From Caldisericota bacterium (GTDB lineage Bacteria; Caldisericota; JANLFM01), in the NCBI GenBank assembly GCA_024655965.1, contig JANLFL010000002.1, positions 124,001-188,000 of the forward strand: a stretch of 64,000 nucleotides of DNA, read 5' to 3'. Position numbers and translations under genes: made by a program. The stretch's first letter is position 1. Each line of letters starts with the position of its first letter. The notes under the pieces are model-generated. The model did no database searches. It was not told where the DNA came from and worked only from the letters and a program-made list of their open reading frames with translations. Shown here piece after piece: positions 35,771 through 44,180 of the stretch.

Positions 35771-36462
35771 TATTTCTTTCCCTCCTGTGCTTTTATTACC
35801 TGATCGATAAAGGGGCCTTCAGGTAAGGCACCCTCAAAAGAGTATAGGTCATTAATCACGGTCTTGGGAACAGAGTATACCTGGAACCGGTTGCTCAAAT
35901 CCGGGAACTCGATGGCTTCGATCATTGATGATCTCACCAAAGGAGACTCAAACGCGATCTGGTGGGCGAGCAAAACTGCGGAGGGGCAGTAAGGGCAGGT
36001 GGGGGTGATGAAGACCTTGATGTCCACGGGATTTTTGATCTCATTCTTGATTCGGGACTTCCCTTTATCGGAAAGCTTGGTGGTTCCCCGGGAAACCATT
36101 GTCATGGTCTCCAGAAGGGTGGCGAATTCGTATCCGGAAATAACCCCGAAGAACCGGATCCCAAAATCCTTTTCCTCGTTGCGAATTATCGTCGCCGGAA
36201 GGAGGGAAACATCGTATTTGGTCCGCTCCTCCTCCTCGTACCAATCATGGACTTCAAGCTGGATCTTTTCCGATAATTTGGAAACTTCATTGATGAGCTC
36301 AAGGGCCTCCTTGCAGTAAGGGCAAGGGGGGACGGTAAAGCTTTCGGGAAGGACGATTCCTGCTTTGCTTTGAGTGAAGTGGACAATTTTTACTGGATCT
36401 TTTAACTCCGCATCCAGCTTCCTCTTAATTAACTCTTTGTCTTTCTCGCTGATCATTGTCAT
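35770..36462 (-). CDS. Protein disulfide oxidoreductase with two CPYC motifs (PDO)
   Basis: 230 residues from the ATG at 36462, with GGAGG a few bases upstream; the open frame runs 37 codons further back without support. Two thioredoxin folds, each with a CPYC site: PPCPYCKEA (first half) and PTCPYCPSA (second half). PDOs of this double-Grx type are characteristic of hyperthermophilic archaea and thermophilic bacteria and work with a thioredoxin reductase to form or reduce disulfides in the cytosol. First gene of the operon with OsmC and TrmO. Confidence 0.9.
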   Translation of the reverse strand: MTMISEKDKELIKRKLDAELKDPVKIVHFTQSKAGIVLPESFTVPPCPYCKEALELINEVSKLSEKIQLEVHDWYEEEERTKYDVSLLPATIIRNEEKDFGIRFFGVISGYEFATLLETMTMVSRGTTKLSDKGKSRIKNEIKNPVDIKVFITPTCPYCPSAVLLAHQIAFESPLVRSSMIEAIEFPDLSNRFQVYSVPKTVINDLYSFEGALPEGPFIDQVIKAQEGKK

Positions 36463-36523
36463 CTTCTGACCTCCAGTTTTGGAATTCTGATTTAATAACA
36501 AAAAATCTGTTAGAATATTTCCC

Positions 36524-36835
36524 GTGGGCCAGAGATGCAAATACATTTCCATCGTAAAAAAGCCCCTGATCAAGGGGTCCCCGGAGGAGGTCTACCAACT
36601 TGTCTGCAGAGCCGGAGAGGAAAAAGTCCTGGGGACACCGGCCAATTTAGACCTTCCCTGCTCGGAATGTGCAATCGGCAAGGTCTTCGCGGAACGCCAC
36701 TGCCAGTTTTTGGAAGCGGAAAAGCGGTGGGGAGAAAAACCCGATTTCATTTTCAAATGCCGGCTTTTGAACAAGAAAGGGTTTGATCCCAGAGTTTCCT
36801 GCCCCAAGTGCAACGATTACGAGATCGGTCGCTGA
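36524..36835 (+). CDS. Small cysteine-rich protein, possibly leaderless
   Basis: 103 residues, seven cysteines: Cys5, Cys28, LPCSECA (CxxC), HCQF, KCRLL and SCPKCND (CxxC). Probably binds zinc or an Fe-S cluster. The GTG start is only nine bases after a TAGAAT -10 element, with no ribosome site, so the message would be nearly leaderless. It faces the PDO gene and its 3' end overlaps comF by 19 bases, convergently. Not recognised. Confidence 0.6.
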   Translation: MGQRCKYISIVKKPLIKGSPEEVYQLVCRAGEEKVLGTPANLDLPCSECAIGKVFAERHCQFLEAEKRWGEKPDFIFKCRLLNKKGFDPRVSCPKCNDYEIGR

Positions 36836-37539
36836 GTTCCGGTTCCCCTTGCCAGGGAAAGGACGAAAACTTTTTCTGCCCCCATTTCTTTAAGGACCCT
36901 GGCGCACTCCGAAGCGGTTGCCCCGGTTGTCACCACATCGTCAACTAAAAGCAGGCTTTTTCCCTGGAGTTCAACTGCTGATTTGGGCTTGAAAACTCCG
37001 ATCACATTCTTCAGGCGCTCTTCCCTGCTTAGTCTGCTCTGGGGTTTAGTTTCTTTCTTTTTAATTAGCAAATCCCCATATGGAAGGCCCAGATTGACAG
37101 AGATGGCCCGAGCAAGGAGTTCCGCCTGGTTATAACCCCGCATTTTCAATTTCCTTTGATGAAGGGGAACCCAGGTGACGAGGTCCACCTGAACGCCGGT
37201 TTCCCGGAATTTTTCAGCCAGAAGTTTCCCCAAAGGGGCGGATAATCCCGGGTGATCCTGATACTTGAACCTGAGGATCGCCTCCTCAAGCTTTCCCTGG
37301 TAAAGACCGTAAAAAAATCCCCTATCGAAATAGGGCGGATTTCTGAGACATTGTGGACAGCGATTATCCTTCCCCTCAAGTGGAACCCCGCACAGGGAAC
37401 AAGTCTTTCCCCTAAACGGGGTCAGCTGACTGAGGCATTCTGGACAGATTAAATTGGAATTCAGGCGCTTGCAGAGGAGGCACTTCGGGGGGAAGAGGAG
37501 GTCGAGGAAAAAGTCGAGGAACTTTCTGAACCCTTCCAA
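36817..37539 (-). CDS. comF: ComF-family phosphoribosyltransferase-like protein
   Basis: 240 residues. N-terminal double zinc ribbon (CLLCKRLNSNLICPEC and CSLCGVPLEGKDNRCPQC), then a type I phosphoribosyltransferase domain with the PRPP loop LLVDDVVTTGATASEC near residue 200. ComF helps single-stranded DNA uptake in naturally competent bacteria; other members are of unknown function. Third gene after trkH-trkA, 7 bases downstream. Confidence 0.9.
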   Translation of the reverse strand: MEGFRKFLDFFLDLLFPPKCLLCKRLNSNLICPECLSQLTPFRGKTCSLCGVPLEGKDNRCPQCLRNPPYFDRGFFYGLYQGKLEEAILRFKYQDHPGLSAPLGKLLAEKFRETGVQVDLVTWVPLHQRKLKMRGYNQAELLARAISVNLGLPYGDLLIKKKETKPQSRLSREERLKNVIGVFKPKSAVELQGKSLLLVDDVVTTGATASECARVLKEMGAEKVFVLSLARGTGTQRPIS

Positions 37540-37545
37540 CCCTGT

Positions 37546-38199
37546 TTATTCCTGAATCAGCTTTTTCACCTCTTCGGTTTCCCCCACGATCACCAGGACA
37601 TCGCCGTCCTTTATCTTTTCAGAACCGGAGGGCCCGATGATGATGTGATCGTTCCTTTTGACGGCCACGACAATGATCCCGCCCCTCCTCTCAGGCCCAA
37701 AGATCTGGCCAAGGGTCTTTCCGACCATCTGGGCGCTGGCTCTCTCTTCCAGAATGGTGTAGTCGGGGGAAAGGTCGATAATGTCCATGACGTTCGTGGA
37801 AGTAAGGACCCGGGCAAGTTTTTCGGCCATCTCCCTTTCGGGGTATACAACCCGGGAAACTCCGATCTTCTCAAGGATTTTTCCGTGAGTCTCGTTCATG
37901 GCTTTGGCGACCACGATGGGGATCCCCAGATCCTTCAAGGCCATGGCAGCAAGCACGCTGGCTTCGATGTTGGTTCCCATGGCCACAATTGCCACATCGG
38001 AGTTCGCCACCCCAGCCTCCCTCAAGGCTTCGATATCCGTGCAATCCACCACCCTTGCAACTGAAACAGAATCAGCGATGTCCTGAACCAGCTTTTCATC
38101 TTTATCCAAAGCAAGGACGGTGTTTCCTAATTTAGAAAGGCTCAGGGACAAGCACTTCCCGAACCTCCCCAATCCTAATACTGCAAAATGTTTCCTCAT
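37546..38199 (-). CDS. trkA: Trk/Ktr potassium uptake regulatory subunit
   Basis: 217 residues: RCK N domain with the Rossmann loop FAVLGLGRFGKCLS and Asp at the end of strand 2 (LALDKD), then an RCK C (TrkA-C) domain at about 140-217. Gates TrkH/KtrB according to nucleotide; in Bacillota the RCK C domain of KtrA/C is also a c-di-AMP receptor, which would link it to the cdaA operon here. Directly follows trkH. Confidence 0.93.
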   Translation of the reverse strand: MRKHFAVLGLGRFGKCLSLSLSKLGNTVLALDKDEKLVQDIADSVSVARVVDCTDIEALREAGVANSDVAIVAMGTNIEASVLAAMALKDLGIPIVVAKAMNETHGKILEKIGVSRVVYPEREMAEKLARVLTSTNVMDIIDLSPDYTILEERASAQMVGKTLGQIFGPERRGGIIVVAVKRNDHIIIGPSGSEKIKDGDVLVIVGETEEVKKLIQE

Positions 38200-38200
38200 T

Positions 38201-39538
38201 TCAACCTACTATTAGCTCCTCCTGAGGATACCCTATGCGGGTTTCCTTTCTTTTTAAAATTAAGGCGGTCACGAGGGTAAGGACCCCAACGCGGCCGCTG
38301 AAAACAGTGAAGATGATGAAGAGTTTTCCCGGAATTGTCAAGGAAGGGGTAATTCCCGTGGAGAGCCCCACGGTGCCAAACCCCGAGGTCGTTTCGAAAA
38401 GAAGCTCCGTAAAGTGGAAGGGTTCAACGACCGAAAGGCAAATAGCCACAAAACAGACCAGGAAGAACGATAAAGCGACGATAGAAAAGGCCTTCCGGAC
38501 CAGGTAGGGAGGAATCTGCTTTCCCCAGAGAACGGTCTCTGAATAACCCCTGACCGTGCTTTTGATGGTTGCCAGGATCACCCCGATTGATGATGTTTTC
38601 ACTCCACCGCCCGTTCCTCCTGGAGAAGCCCCGATGAACATCAGGATCACGATGAACATCAGGGTGCCCACATTCATCGAGCGGATATCCAGGGTGTTAA
38701 AACCGGCGGTTCTGGGGGTGACTGCTTGAAAGAAGGAGGAAAGGAGTTTCTCCCCCAGGGGGAGCTGACCGAGGGTATGAGGGTTTTGAAACTCCATTCC
38801 GAAGATCACAAAGGTGCCCAAAATTAACAAGATGGCAGTAAAACGAAGGACAAGCTTGGTGTGAAGCTCCAGAGCCTCTTTCTTTCTCCAGTGCCTTACC
38901 AGGTTAACAATCACCGGGAAGCCTATCCCCCCGCAAATAATCAAAGTGCAGACCGTGAGGTTGACCAGAACGTCCCCTTTAAAAAAGGTCAAACTGGAAA
39001 AGGGGCCGGAAAAACTCCCCATCAGGTCGAATCCCGCATTACAAAAAGCGGAAACCGAATGAAACACGGCAAAGTAAGCCGCTTTAAAAAGGGGCATTAA
39101 AGAGATGAACCTGAGGAAAAGGAAAACCGCCCCAAGTCCCTCCAAAAAGACGACGGTGAAGAAGACGTACTTTGCCAGGAGCATGATCCCTTTTAGGCTG
39201 GAGATGTTCAGGGTCTCGGCAAGCCTGATCCTTTCGATCAAGCCCACCTTTCTTCCCAGGATGAGGGGGAAAAAAGTGGCGATGGTCATGTAGCCCAGGC
39301 CCCCAACCTGGATCAAAATGAGGATCACCAGTTGCCCAAAAAGGGACCAGTAGGTCCCGGTATCCCTAACCACCAAACCAGTGACACAGGTTGCGGAAGT
39401 GGCAGTGAAGAGGGCATCGATGAAAGGCGTGAATTCTCCATCCTTTGAGGAAACGGGGAGACATAGGATCAGCGCCCCGATGGAGATCACCAGGAGGTAG
39501 GATAAAACCACGAATTGTATTGGCTTAATCTTTCCCAA
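38201..39538 (-). CDS. trkH: Trk/Ktr potassium channel subunit
   Basis: 445 residues, four M1-P-M2 repeats. Pore loops are TATSATCVTGL, HSVSAFCNAGF, TPRTAGFNTLD and ETTSGFGTVGLS, each containing the selectivity glycine. TTG start after GGATGG. Na+- or H+-linked K+ uptake. Paired with trkA immediately downstream. Its promoter region overlaps the one reading rightward at 39541-39569. Confidence 0.94.
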   Translation of the reverse strand: MGKIKPIQFVVLSYLLVISIGALILCLPVSSKDGEFTPFIDALFTATSATCVTGLVVRDTGTYWSLFGQLVILILIQVGGLGYMTIATFFPLILGRKVGLIERIRLAETLNISSLKGIMLLAKYVFFTVVFLEGLGAVFLFLRFISLMPLFKAAYFAVFHSVSAFCNAGFDLMGSFSGPFSSLTFFKGDVLVNLTVCTLIICGGIGFPVIVNLVRHWRKKEALELHTKLVLRFTAILLILGTFVIFGMEFQNPHTLGQLPLGEKLLSSFFQAVTPRTAGFNTLDIRSMNVGTLMFIVILMFIGASPGGTGGGVKTSSIGVILATIKSTVRGYSETVLWGKQIPPYLVRKAFSIVALSFFLVCFVAICLSVVEPFHFTELLFETTSGFGTVGLSTGITPSLTIPGKLFIIFTVFSGRVGVLTLVTALILKRKETRIGYPQEELIVG

Positions 39539-39540
39539 AC

Positions 39541-39569
39541 TTGGCCATCCTTTAACAGAAATGTATTAT
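39541..39569 (+). promoter_or_regulatory. Promoter of the small acidic/zincin/SDR unit
   Basis: TTGGCC, 17-bp spacer, TATTAT (39564-39569). The same bases read leftward contain TATAAT (39570-39565), a -10 for trkH, so the two divergent promoters overlap at a TATTATATTA core. Confidence 0.5.
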
Positions 39570-39617
39570 ATTACCAAAAATTAAAATTACCACTTTCATT
39601 TCGAGGAAAATAAAGGG

Positions 39618-39815
39618 ATGGAGATAGAGGGAAAGGAAGGAATGGGTTTTTTCCTCCCCCCGAAGAAGAAGATCCGGAGGGAGAAAAAACTGGTTGTGGA
39701 AGAGGAGGTCTTCGAACCTGCGGACTCCGTCTGGGACGAGGAGGAAATTCCCAATGAAATTGAAGAAGTTTCCCCCGATCTCCCCGAAGAGGAAGATGAA
39801 CCCCTCCCTCTTTGA
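39618..39815 (+). CDS. Small acidic protein
   Basis: 65 residues with a basic N-terminal third (PPKKKIRREKK) and a strongly acidic C-terminal half (EEE, DEEE, EEEDE). No hydrophobic core, likely disordered. ATG preceded by AAAGGG. It overlaps the following zincin gene by 20 bases in another frame. Unrecognised; coding status moderate. Confidence 0.5.
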   Translation: MEIEGKEGMGFFLPPKKKIRREKKLVVEEEVFEPADSVWDEEEIPNEIEEVSPDLPEEEDEPLPL

Positions 39816-40167
39816 GGACCTGGTAAGGGAGGCTTTAGATAGCCTGCCCCCGGAGTTTCAGGAAAAACTGTCCAACGTCTCGGTGGTAGTTGAAGACTTT
39901 CCCCCGAGGGAAATCCTCCAGGAAAGGAATTTAAAAAGCCCCTATTCCCTTCTTGGCCTTTATGTGGGAGTTCCCCAGAACCGACGGGGGATGGGATACA
40001 GTTTCGTCCCCCCCGATCGAATTCTCATCTTCCGGATTCCAATCGAAGCTCGAGCTTCAACACCCGAGAAGGTAAGGGCTCTGGTTAAAGAGGTGGTCCT
40101 TCATGAGATCGGTCACCATTTTGGCTTATCCGAGGAGGAGCTGGAAAGGGCAACCCGGGATGATTGA
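39796..40167 (+). CDS. Metallopeptidase-family (zincin-like) protein
   Basis: 123 residues from the ATG at 39796 (AAGAGG upstream). Contains HEIGHHFGLSEEELE near the end, a full H-E-x2-H-x2-G zincin motif with a following Glu, and the family segment LLGLYVGVPQNR. Small predicted Zn peptidases of this type are widespread in thermophiles and clostridia and are uncharacterised. Upstream frame extends 34 codons but is overlapped by the acidic protein. Confidence 0.8.
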   Translation: MNPSLFEDLVREALDSLPPEFQEKLSNVSVVVEDFPPREILQERNLKSPYSLLGLYVGVPQNRRGMGYSFVPPDRILIFRIPIEARASTPEKVRALVKEVVLHEIGHHFGLSEEELERATRDD

Positions 40168-40981
40168 ACTCCAGGAAGCAAGGGACCTTTCTCGACCTGA
40201 AAACCTGCTCAAAATCAACGCCATCTTTGAAAGCAAGGCAGAACCAGTGGTCCTTTCAAGGGAGGTAATCATGGTTTGCGGGGGAAGTTCCAAAACGGCC
40301 CTGGGGCTTGTTTCCTCTTTGCTGAACAAGGGTTTCCGGATCGCAGCCCTAGGCCCCATCAAGGATGACCTTTCTTCCTTGAACTCTCAATTCCCGAACC
40401 TCCTCCTTTTGAGTGGGGATCCTGGGGATTCAGGAGAATTGAGGGACGCCCTTGACCTGATCGTGGGAAGGTGGGGAGGTATACATGTTTTGGTCAATAT
40501 TATCTGCCCTCCGGAAAACTTGCCCCGGGGCTTCCCCACCATGGAAAGGGCAAGGGAGTGCTTTGAAAAGCTCTTCTTTATCCCCCTGAAAGTCACCCTT
40601 GAGGTCCTTCCCCAGATGCGGAAACAGGGAACCGGGATCGTCCATAACCTAATTTCACCTCTCTGCTTCGCTCTGATTCCCGGGACCTTCCCCTTCAGCG
40701 CTTCAGAAAGAGCAGTGGAGGCTTTGAGTTTCTCCTTCCCCTCGGGTTTTTTGGGGAACGGGGTCTATATGAACCTGATGCTTGAAAGCATCCTTTCTGG
40801 AGGAACGACAAAGGACGACTCAAAATTTCAGGAAACCGGAGAAAAATTATCGAGGGCAATCCTGGTTAGGAAATCGGTGATCTCCCCCGATTTACCCACG
40901 GGAATTTTCCTATTTCTTTCCCGCAGGTTCCCCTTTTTAATGGGAAAAATCGCCACAAAACTTTTAAGAAAAGCCCTCTGA
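40160..40981 (+). CDS. Degenerate short-chain dehydrogenase/reductase-fold protein
   Basis: 273 residues from the ATG at 40160, which overlaps the zincin by 8 bases. Rossmann start is IMVCGGSSKTALGLVSSLL, where the usual T-G-x3-G-x-G is changed; the following NIICPPENLP replaces N-A-G; and the catalytic Y-x3-K position reads FSASERA, so the tyrosine and lysine are absent. It probably binds a nucleotide or protein partner without reductase activity. Coupled to the zincin gene. Confidence 0.7.
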   Translation: MIELQEARDLSRPENLLKINAIFESKAEPVVLSREVIMVCGGSSKTALGLVSSLLNKGFRIAALGPIKDDLSSLNSQFPNLLLLSGDPGDSGELRDALDLIVGRWGGIHVLVNIICPPENLPRGFPTMERARECFEKLFFIPLKVTLEVLPQMRKQGTGIVHNLISPLCFALIPGTFPFSASERAVEALSFSFPSGFLGNGVYMNLMLESILSGGTTKDDSKFQETGEKLSRAILVRKSVISPDLPTGIFLFLSRRFPFLMGKIATKLLRKAL

Positions 40982-41018
40982 GGGGCCCCTTAAAAATTCC
41001 TATTTTCCATTTTTCTTT

Positions 41019-41591
41019 TTAAAACGACAGCACTGGGAAAAATATGGAAAGAAGGGTGAGAACCCCGAAGACCAGGAATAACCCCCCCGCCACATAACTG
41101 AGGGTACGGACGGGGATCAACTTTCCCAAACGGTTCCCCAGAAAAACTGCCACCCCGTCAACGAGGATCATCGCCAGGGAAGCCCCCAGCCAAACGAGGA
41201 TGGGACTCTTGTATTCCGCGGACAAGGCCATGGCAAGAAGTTGAGTCTTGTCCCCAAGTTCACTCAAAAAGAAGGTGACAAAAGTTGCCCAGAACGGGGA
41301 AAGCCTGTTTTTCACCGACTCCTCCTTCTTTCCCTTCTCCAGGAGGGAATAGACTCCGAAAAACAGGAAAAGACCCCCAGCGATAATTTTGAGGACGAAA
41401 TCCGGGAGGAGGGAAAGAATATAATTCCCGAAAAGGACGGCGATCCCCATTAAGATGAAGACTGCGAAAATGATCCCCCCCAGGACTGCTTTCCAACTGT
41501 ACCTGGCAGCCAAGGCAACCGCTAAAAACTGAGTTTTATCCCCCAGTTCCGCAACCGCAATTAGCCCGAAAGTAAGGAAAAGGACGGTCAA
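41019..41591 (-). CDS. GDT1/TMEM165-family (UPF0016) cation transporter
   Basis: 190 residues, six helices in two homologous halves, each with the signature E-x-G-D-K-(S/T): AVAELGDKTQFLAVAL and FLSELGDKTQLLAMAL. Family members move Mn2+ or Ca2+ out of the cytoplasm. The start overlaps the SLH gene stop (ATGA), an unusual coupling. No Mn-responsive yybP-ykoY leader is visible because the gene has no leader of its own. Confidence 0.9.
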   Translation of the reverse strand: MTVLFLTFGLIAVAELGDKTQFLAVALAARYSWKAVLGGIIFAVFILMGIAVLFGNYILSLLPDFVLKIIAGGLFLFFGVYSLLEKGKKEESVKNRLSPFWATFVTFFLSELGDKTQLLAMALSAEYKSPILVWLGASLAMILVDGVAVFLGNRLGKLIPVRTLSYVAGGLFLVFGVLTLLSIFFPVLSF

Positions 41592-42568
41592 AGTTTGAGA
41601 AGGGATGCTTTCCCAGCCTGGTAAATCAAATAGGAAGCTTGGGACCTTGTTGCAGGAAGGGAAGGGTCAAAGAGGAAATTCCCGGAATCGTCTTTCCGCA
41701 CGATCTGGGGAACATCCAGGGGCAATAAACCACCACCTAAAGCGGTCTCCACAAAGGAATAAAACCAGTCCCCGGGAGAACAATCAAAAAAGGTTTGCCG
41801 GGGAGGAGAGACGAGGGGCCATGCCAGGAAGCGAACCAGGATAGTAATGGCCTCTGCTTTGGAAACCTCTTTTTCCGGTTGGAATGTCCCATCCGGGTAA
41901 CCCTTGATCAAGCCCGCTTTAACTGCGCCTTCAATGAACTGGTACGCCCAATGATCAGGGGGGACATCGGAAAAGGTGGAAAATTCTGGTTTAGAGGGAG
42001 GCAGCCTAAAAGCGAGGAGGGCGATTTTGGCGAATTCCGCTCGGGAAACGGGATTTTCCGGTTTAAAGTATCCATCGGGGTACCCGGAGAGAATTCCAAC
42101 TTCGTTTAAGGAGTTGATTTCCTGGAAAGCCCAGTACTCAAAGGGAACATCAGGGAAAATGGCCTCCACTTTCCTGATGGAAAAATCCAAATCGGAGATA
42201 TCCCAGACGCTGGGACCAAGGGGAGGCGACCAAATCACCCGAATTCTGGAATGGTCGCTCGAAACAGGAGGAACAAGCCAGACGAATGCCCCCAGCCCTC
42301 CTGGCTCCTTCGCGGGGTTGGGGAAATATACGATGTCCGTCCAGGTCTTCCCGGAATCGAGCGAGAACTGGAGGTTAATGTTTCCTCCTGTCCCCGAGGT
42401 GGTCCACTGGATTTCAAAAACCTTTCCCGCATAAAGGATTTCTCCCCGGTTGGGTTGAATAAGGGTAACAACGTTGGGCTCCTGGGAAGGAATTACGATG
42501 GGAGTGGAAAGGAAAAAGGCCCCAATTAGCAGGGAGGCAAAAAAATTCCTCAAGTTCTGCATTCTCAT
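41588..42568 (-). CDS. Secreted SLH protein with N-terminal beta-sandwich
   Basis: 326 residues. Signal peptide (about 1-27, FFASLLIGAFFLST). Residues about 33-140 are a beta-sandwich of the GPI-anchored Ser/Thr-rich type (LIQPNRGEILYAGKVFEIQWTTSG). Three SLH repeats: PDVPFEYWAFQEINSL, SDVPPDHWAYQFIEG and a third with DCSPGDWFYSFVETA. The same sandwich occurs in the 690-residue protein at 12385-14457, so they share building blocks. Confidence 0.88.
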   Translation of the reverse strand: MRMQNLRNFFASLLIGAFFLSTPIVIPSQEPNVVTLIQPNRGEILYAGKVFEIQWTTSGTGGNINLQFSLDSGKTWTDIVYFPNPAKEPGGLGAFVWLVPPVSSDHSRIRVIWSPPLGPSVWDISDLDFSIRKVEAIFPDVPFEYWAFQEINSLNEVGILSGYPDGYFKPENPVSRAEFAKIALLAFRLPPSKPEFSTFSDVPPDHWAYQFIEGAVKAGLIKGYPDGTFQPEKEVSKAEAITILVRFLAWPLVSPPRQTFFDCSPGDWFYSFVETALGGGLLPLDVPQIVRKDDSGNFLFDPSLPATRSQASYLIYQAGKASLLKL

Positions 42569-42691
42569 TTCAAATTACCATCCCTTTTAGCATCAAGGGG
42601 GATTATACAATCCGGGGGTAAAAGGTGAAAGAAGGGTAAGAGGGGATGCCTAAAAAAGCCCAAAAAGGTTAAAATACCTGAGGTTTTTAAA

Positions 42692-43669
42692 ATGGTGGAC
42701 TACCTGGAAATTTCCCAAAAACGATCCACTGGGGAACGGAAAAACTTTTCCCTGGGAATCCTTGCCATCCTGATCGCTGCCCTGCTCTGGTCCACCCTGG
42801 GGGTGATGGGAAAACTCTTCCTGAAAGAGGGGGTGGACATGATCGCCGGGGTCTCCCTCCGCCCGTTCTTTGCTTTCCTCGTCCTTCTTACCTCCCGTCC
42901 CCTCTTTCACAGAGGGCCCTCCCCCGAGCCTTATCCCCCGGGAAAGAAAATTGCCTTCTTCGCCCTTTTCGGGTTCGTGGGGGTCACCATCTTTTACATT
43001 CTCTATTTCCTTGCGGTCAAGGTGACCTCAATTTCCCTGGCTGTCCTCCTCCTATACACCGCTCCCGTCTGGGTCTTGATCTTCTCCCTTGTCTCCCGGT
43101 GGGAATCATTTTCTTTTCAAAAAGGTGGGGCTGTAATCCTCTCCCTTGCGGGGGTGAGCCTGATCGCCCAAGCCTCATTTGGGAATTTTTCCATTATGGG
43201 CTTCCTCTACGGGCTGGGTTCCGGTTTAACCTACGCCTTATTCACTTACTTCGGTAAAATTGCCCTGAAAAGATTTGACCTTTGGTCGGTACTTGTCTGG
43301 GTCTTCGGCTTCGGATCCCTTGGTTTTCTCCCATTCTGGATTTGGCGCCCGGAACTTCTTCTCCAGGTTATCCAAAATCCAACTGCCCTATTAATCGCCT
43401 TCCTCATGGGGTTGGGACCAACTGCCATTTCCTACGGAGCTTACCTCTGGGCTTTAAATTTCGTCCCCCCGACAGTGGCGGCTTTGATCTGCACCCTTGA
43501 ACCCGTCCTGGGAAGCCTCTGGGGGGTGCTCTTTTTCTCCGAGGCCTTCACGTTAAAAAATGCCCTTGGGGGGATTCTTGTCCTTTCGGCAGTGATCCTC
43601 GCATCCTCTGGAAGGAAAAAGGGGGAGTCCCTTGAAAAAGGGGTTGAAAAGAGGGGAGAAATTTCCTGA
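42692..43669 (+). CDS. EamA/DMT-family permease
   Basis: 325 residues with ten membrane helices in two EamA halves. Typical segments AALLWSTLGVMGKLFLKEG, GFVGVTIFYILYFLAVKVT, LLLYTAPVW and CTLEPVLGSLWGVLFFSEAF. Drug/metabolite exporter superfamily (RhaT/RarD type); substrate unknown. ATG without strong SD. Followed by the CYTH gene on the same strand after 58 bp. Confidence 0.9.
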   Translation: MVDYLEISQKRSTGERKNFSLGILAILIAALLWSTLGVMGKLFLKEGVDMIAGVSLRPFFAFLVLLTSRPLFHRGPSPEPYPPGKKIAFFALFGFVGVTIFYILYFLAVKVTSISLAVLLLYTAPVWVLIFSLVSRWESFSFQKGGAVILSLAGVSLIAQASFGNFSIMGFLYGLGSGLTYALFTYFGKIALKRFDLWSVLVWVFGFGSLGFLPFWIWRPELLLQVIQNPTALLIAFLMGLGPTAISYGAYLWALNFVPPTVAALICTLEPVLGSLWGVLFFSEAFTLKNALGGILVLSAVILASSGRKKGESLEKGVEKRGEIS

Positions 43670-43727
43670 ACCCTGGATACTGGCTTTTTAAATGCTTTCC
43701 CTGGGATAATATTTTTAGGAAAAAGCC

Positions 43728-44180
43728 GTGGAGATTGAGCGCAAATTCCTGGTAAAAGGGTTACCACTTTCCAAACTGGAGGGAAGGGATTTCTCCCCTA
43801 TTGAGCAGTATTATCTCAAGAATTCAACGGGGGTTCGAATAAGGAGGGAGGGGAAAAAATACACCCTCACGATTAAGGGTGAGGGGTTGAGGGAAAGAAC
43901 TGAAGTGGAAAAGGAGATCAGCGAAAAGGAATTTGAAGAGCTGATAGCCCTCTGCGACCGGGGGCTTAAAAAGAGGAGGTATTACCTGGGAAGGTGGGAG
44001 ATCGACGTCTTTGAAGGAAACCTTGAGGGCCTGATCCTTGCGGAGATCGAGTTGAGCAAAAAGGATGAGCCTCTCCCCGATTTTCCTTTCCCGGAGGTTA
44101 ACCTGATCGAGGTCACAGATAACCCTGAGTATCTCAACGAGAATTTGTCCCGGGGAAATTTTCCTCGCCGGGAACTTTAA
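43728..44180 (+). CDS. CYTH-domain triphosphate-binding protein
   Basis: 150 residues. N-terminal E-x-E-x-K signature MEIERKFLVKG and alternating charged strands of the triphosphate tunnel. GTG start with AGGAAA upstream. Members include inorganic triphosphatase, thiamine triphosphatase and class IV adenylate cyclase. The 3' end overlaps the histidine kinase by 47 bases convergently. Activity not predictable. Confidence 0.85.
   Translation: MEIERKFLVKGLPLSKLEGRDFSPIEQYYLKNSTGVRIRREGKKYTLTIKGEGLRERTEVEKEISEKEFEELIALCDRGLKKRRYYLGRWEIDVFEGNLEGLILAEIELSKKDEPLPDFPFPEVNLIEVTDNPEYLNENLSRGNFPRREL

Noticed and set aside
40978..41020. Terminator between the SDR and GDT1 genes
   Set aside because: Only 4 bp of stem (GCCC/GGGC) with a large loop; not reliable.
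41019..41591. Mn-responsive yybP-ykoY riboswitch for the GDT1 gene
   Set aside because: The gene starts inside the upstream stop codon, leaving no leader.
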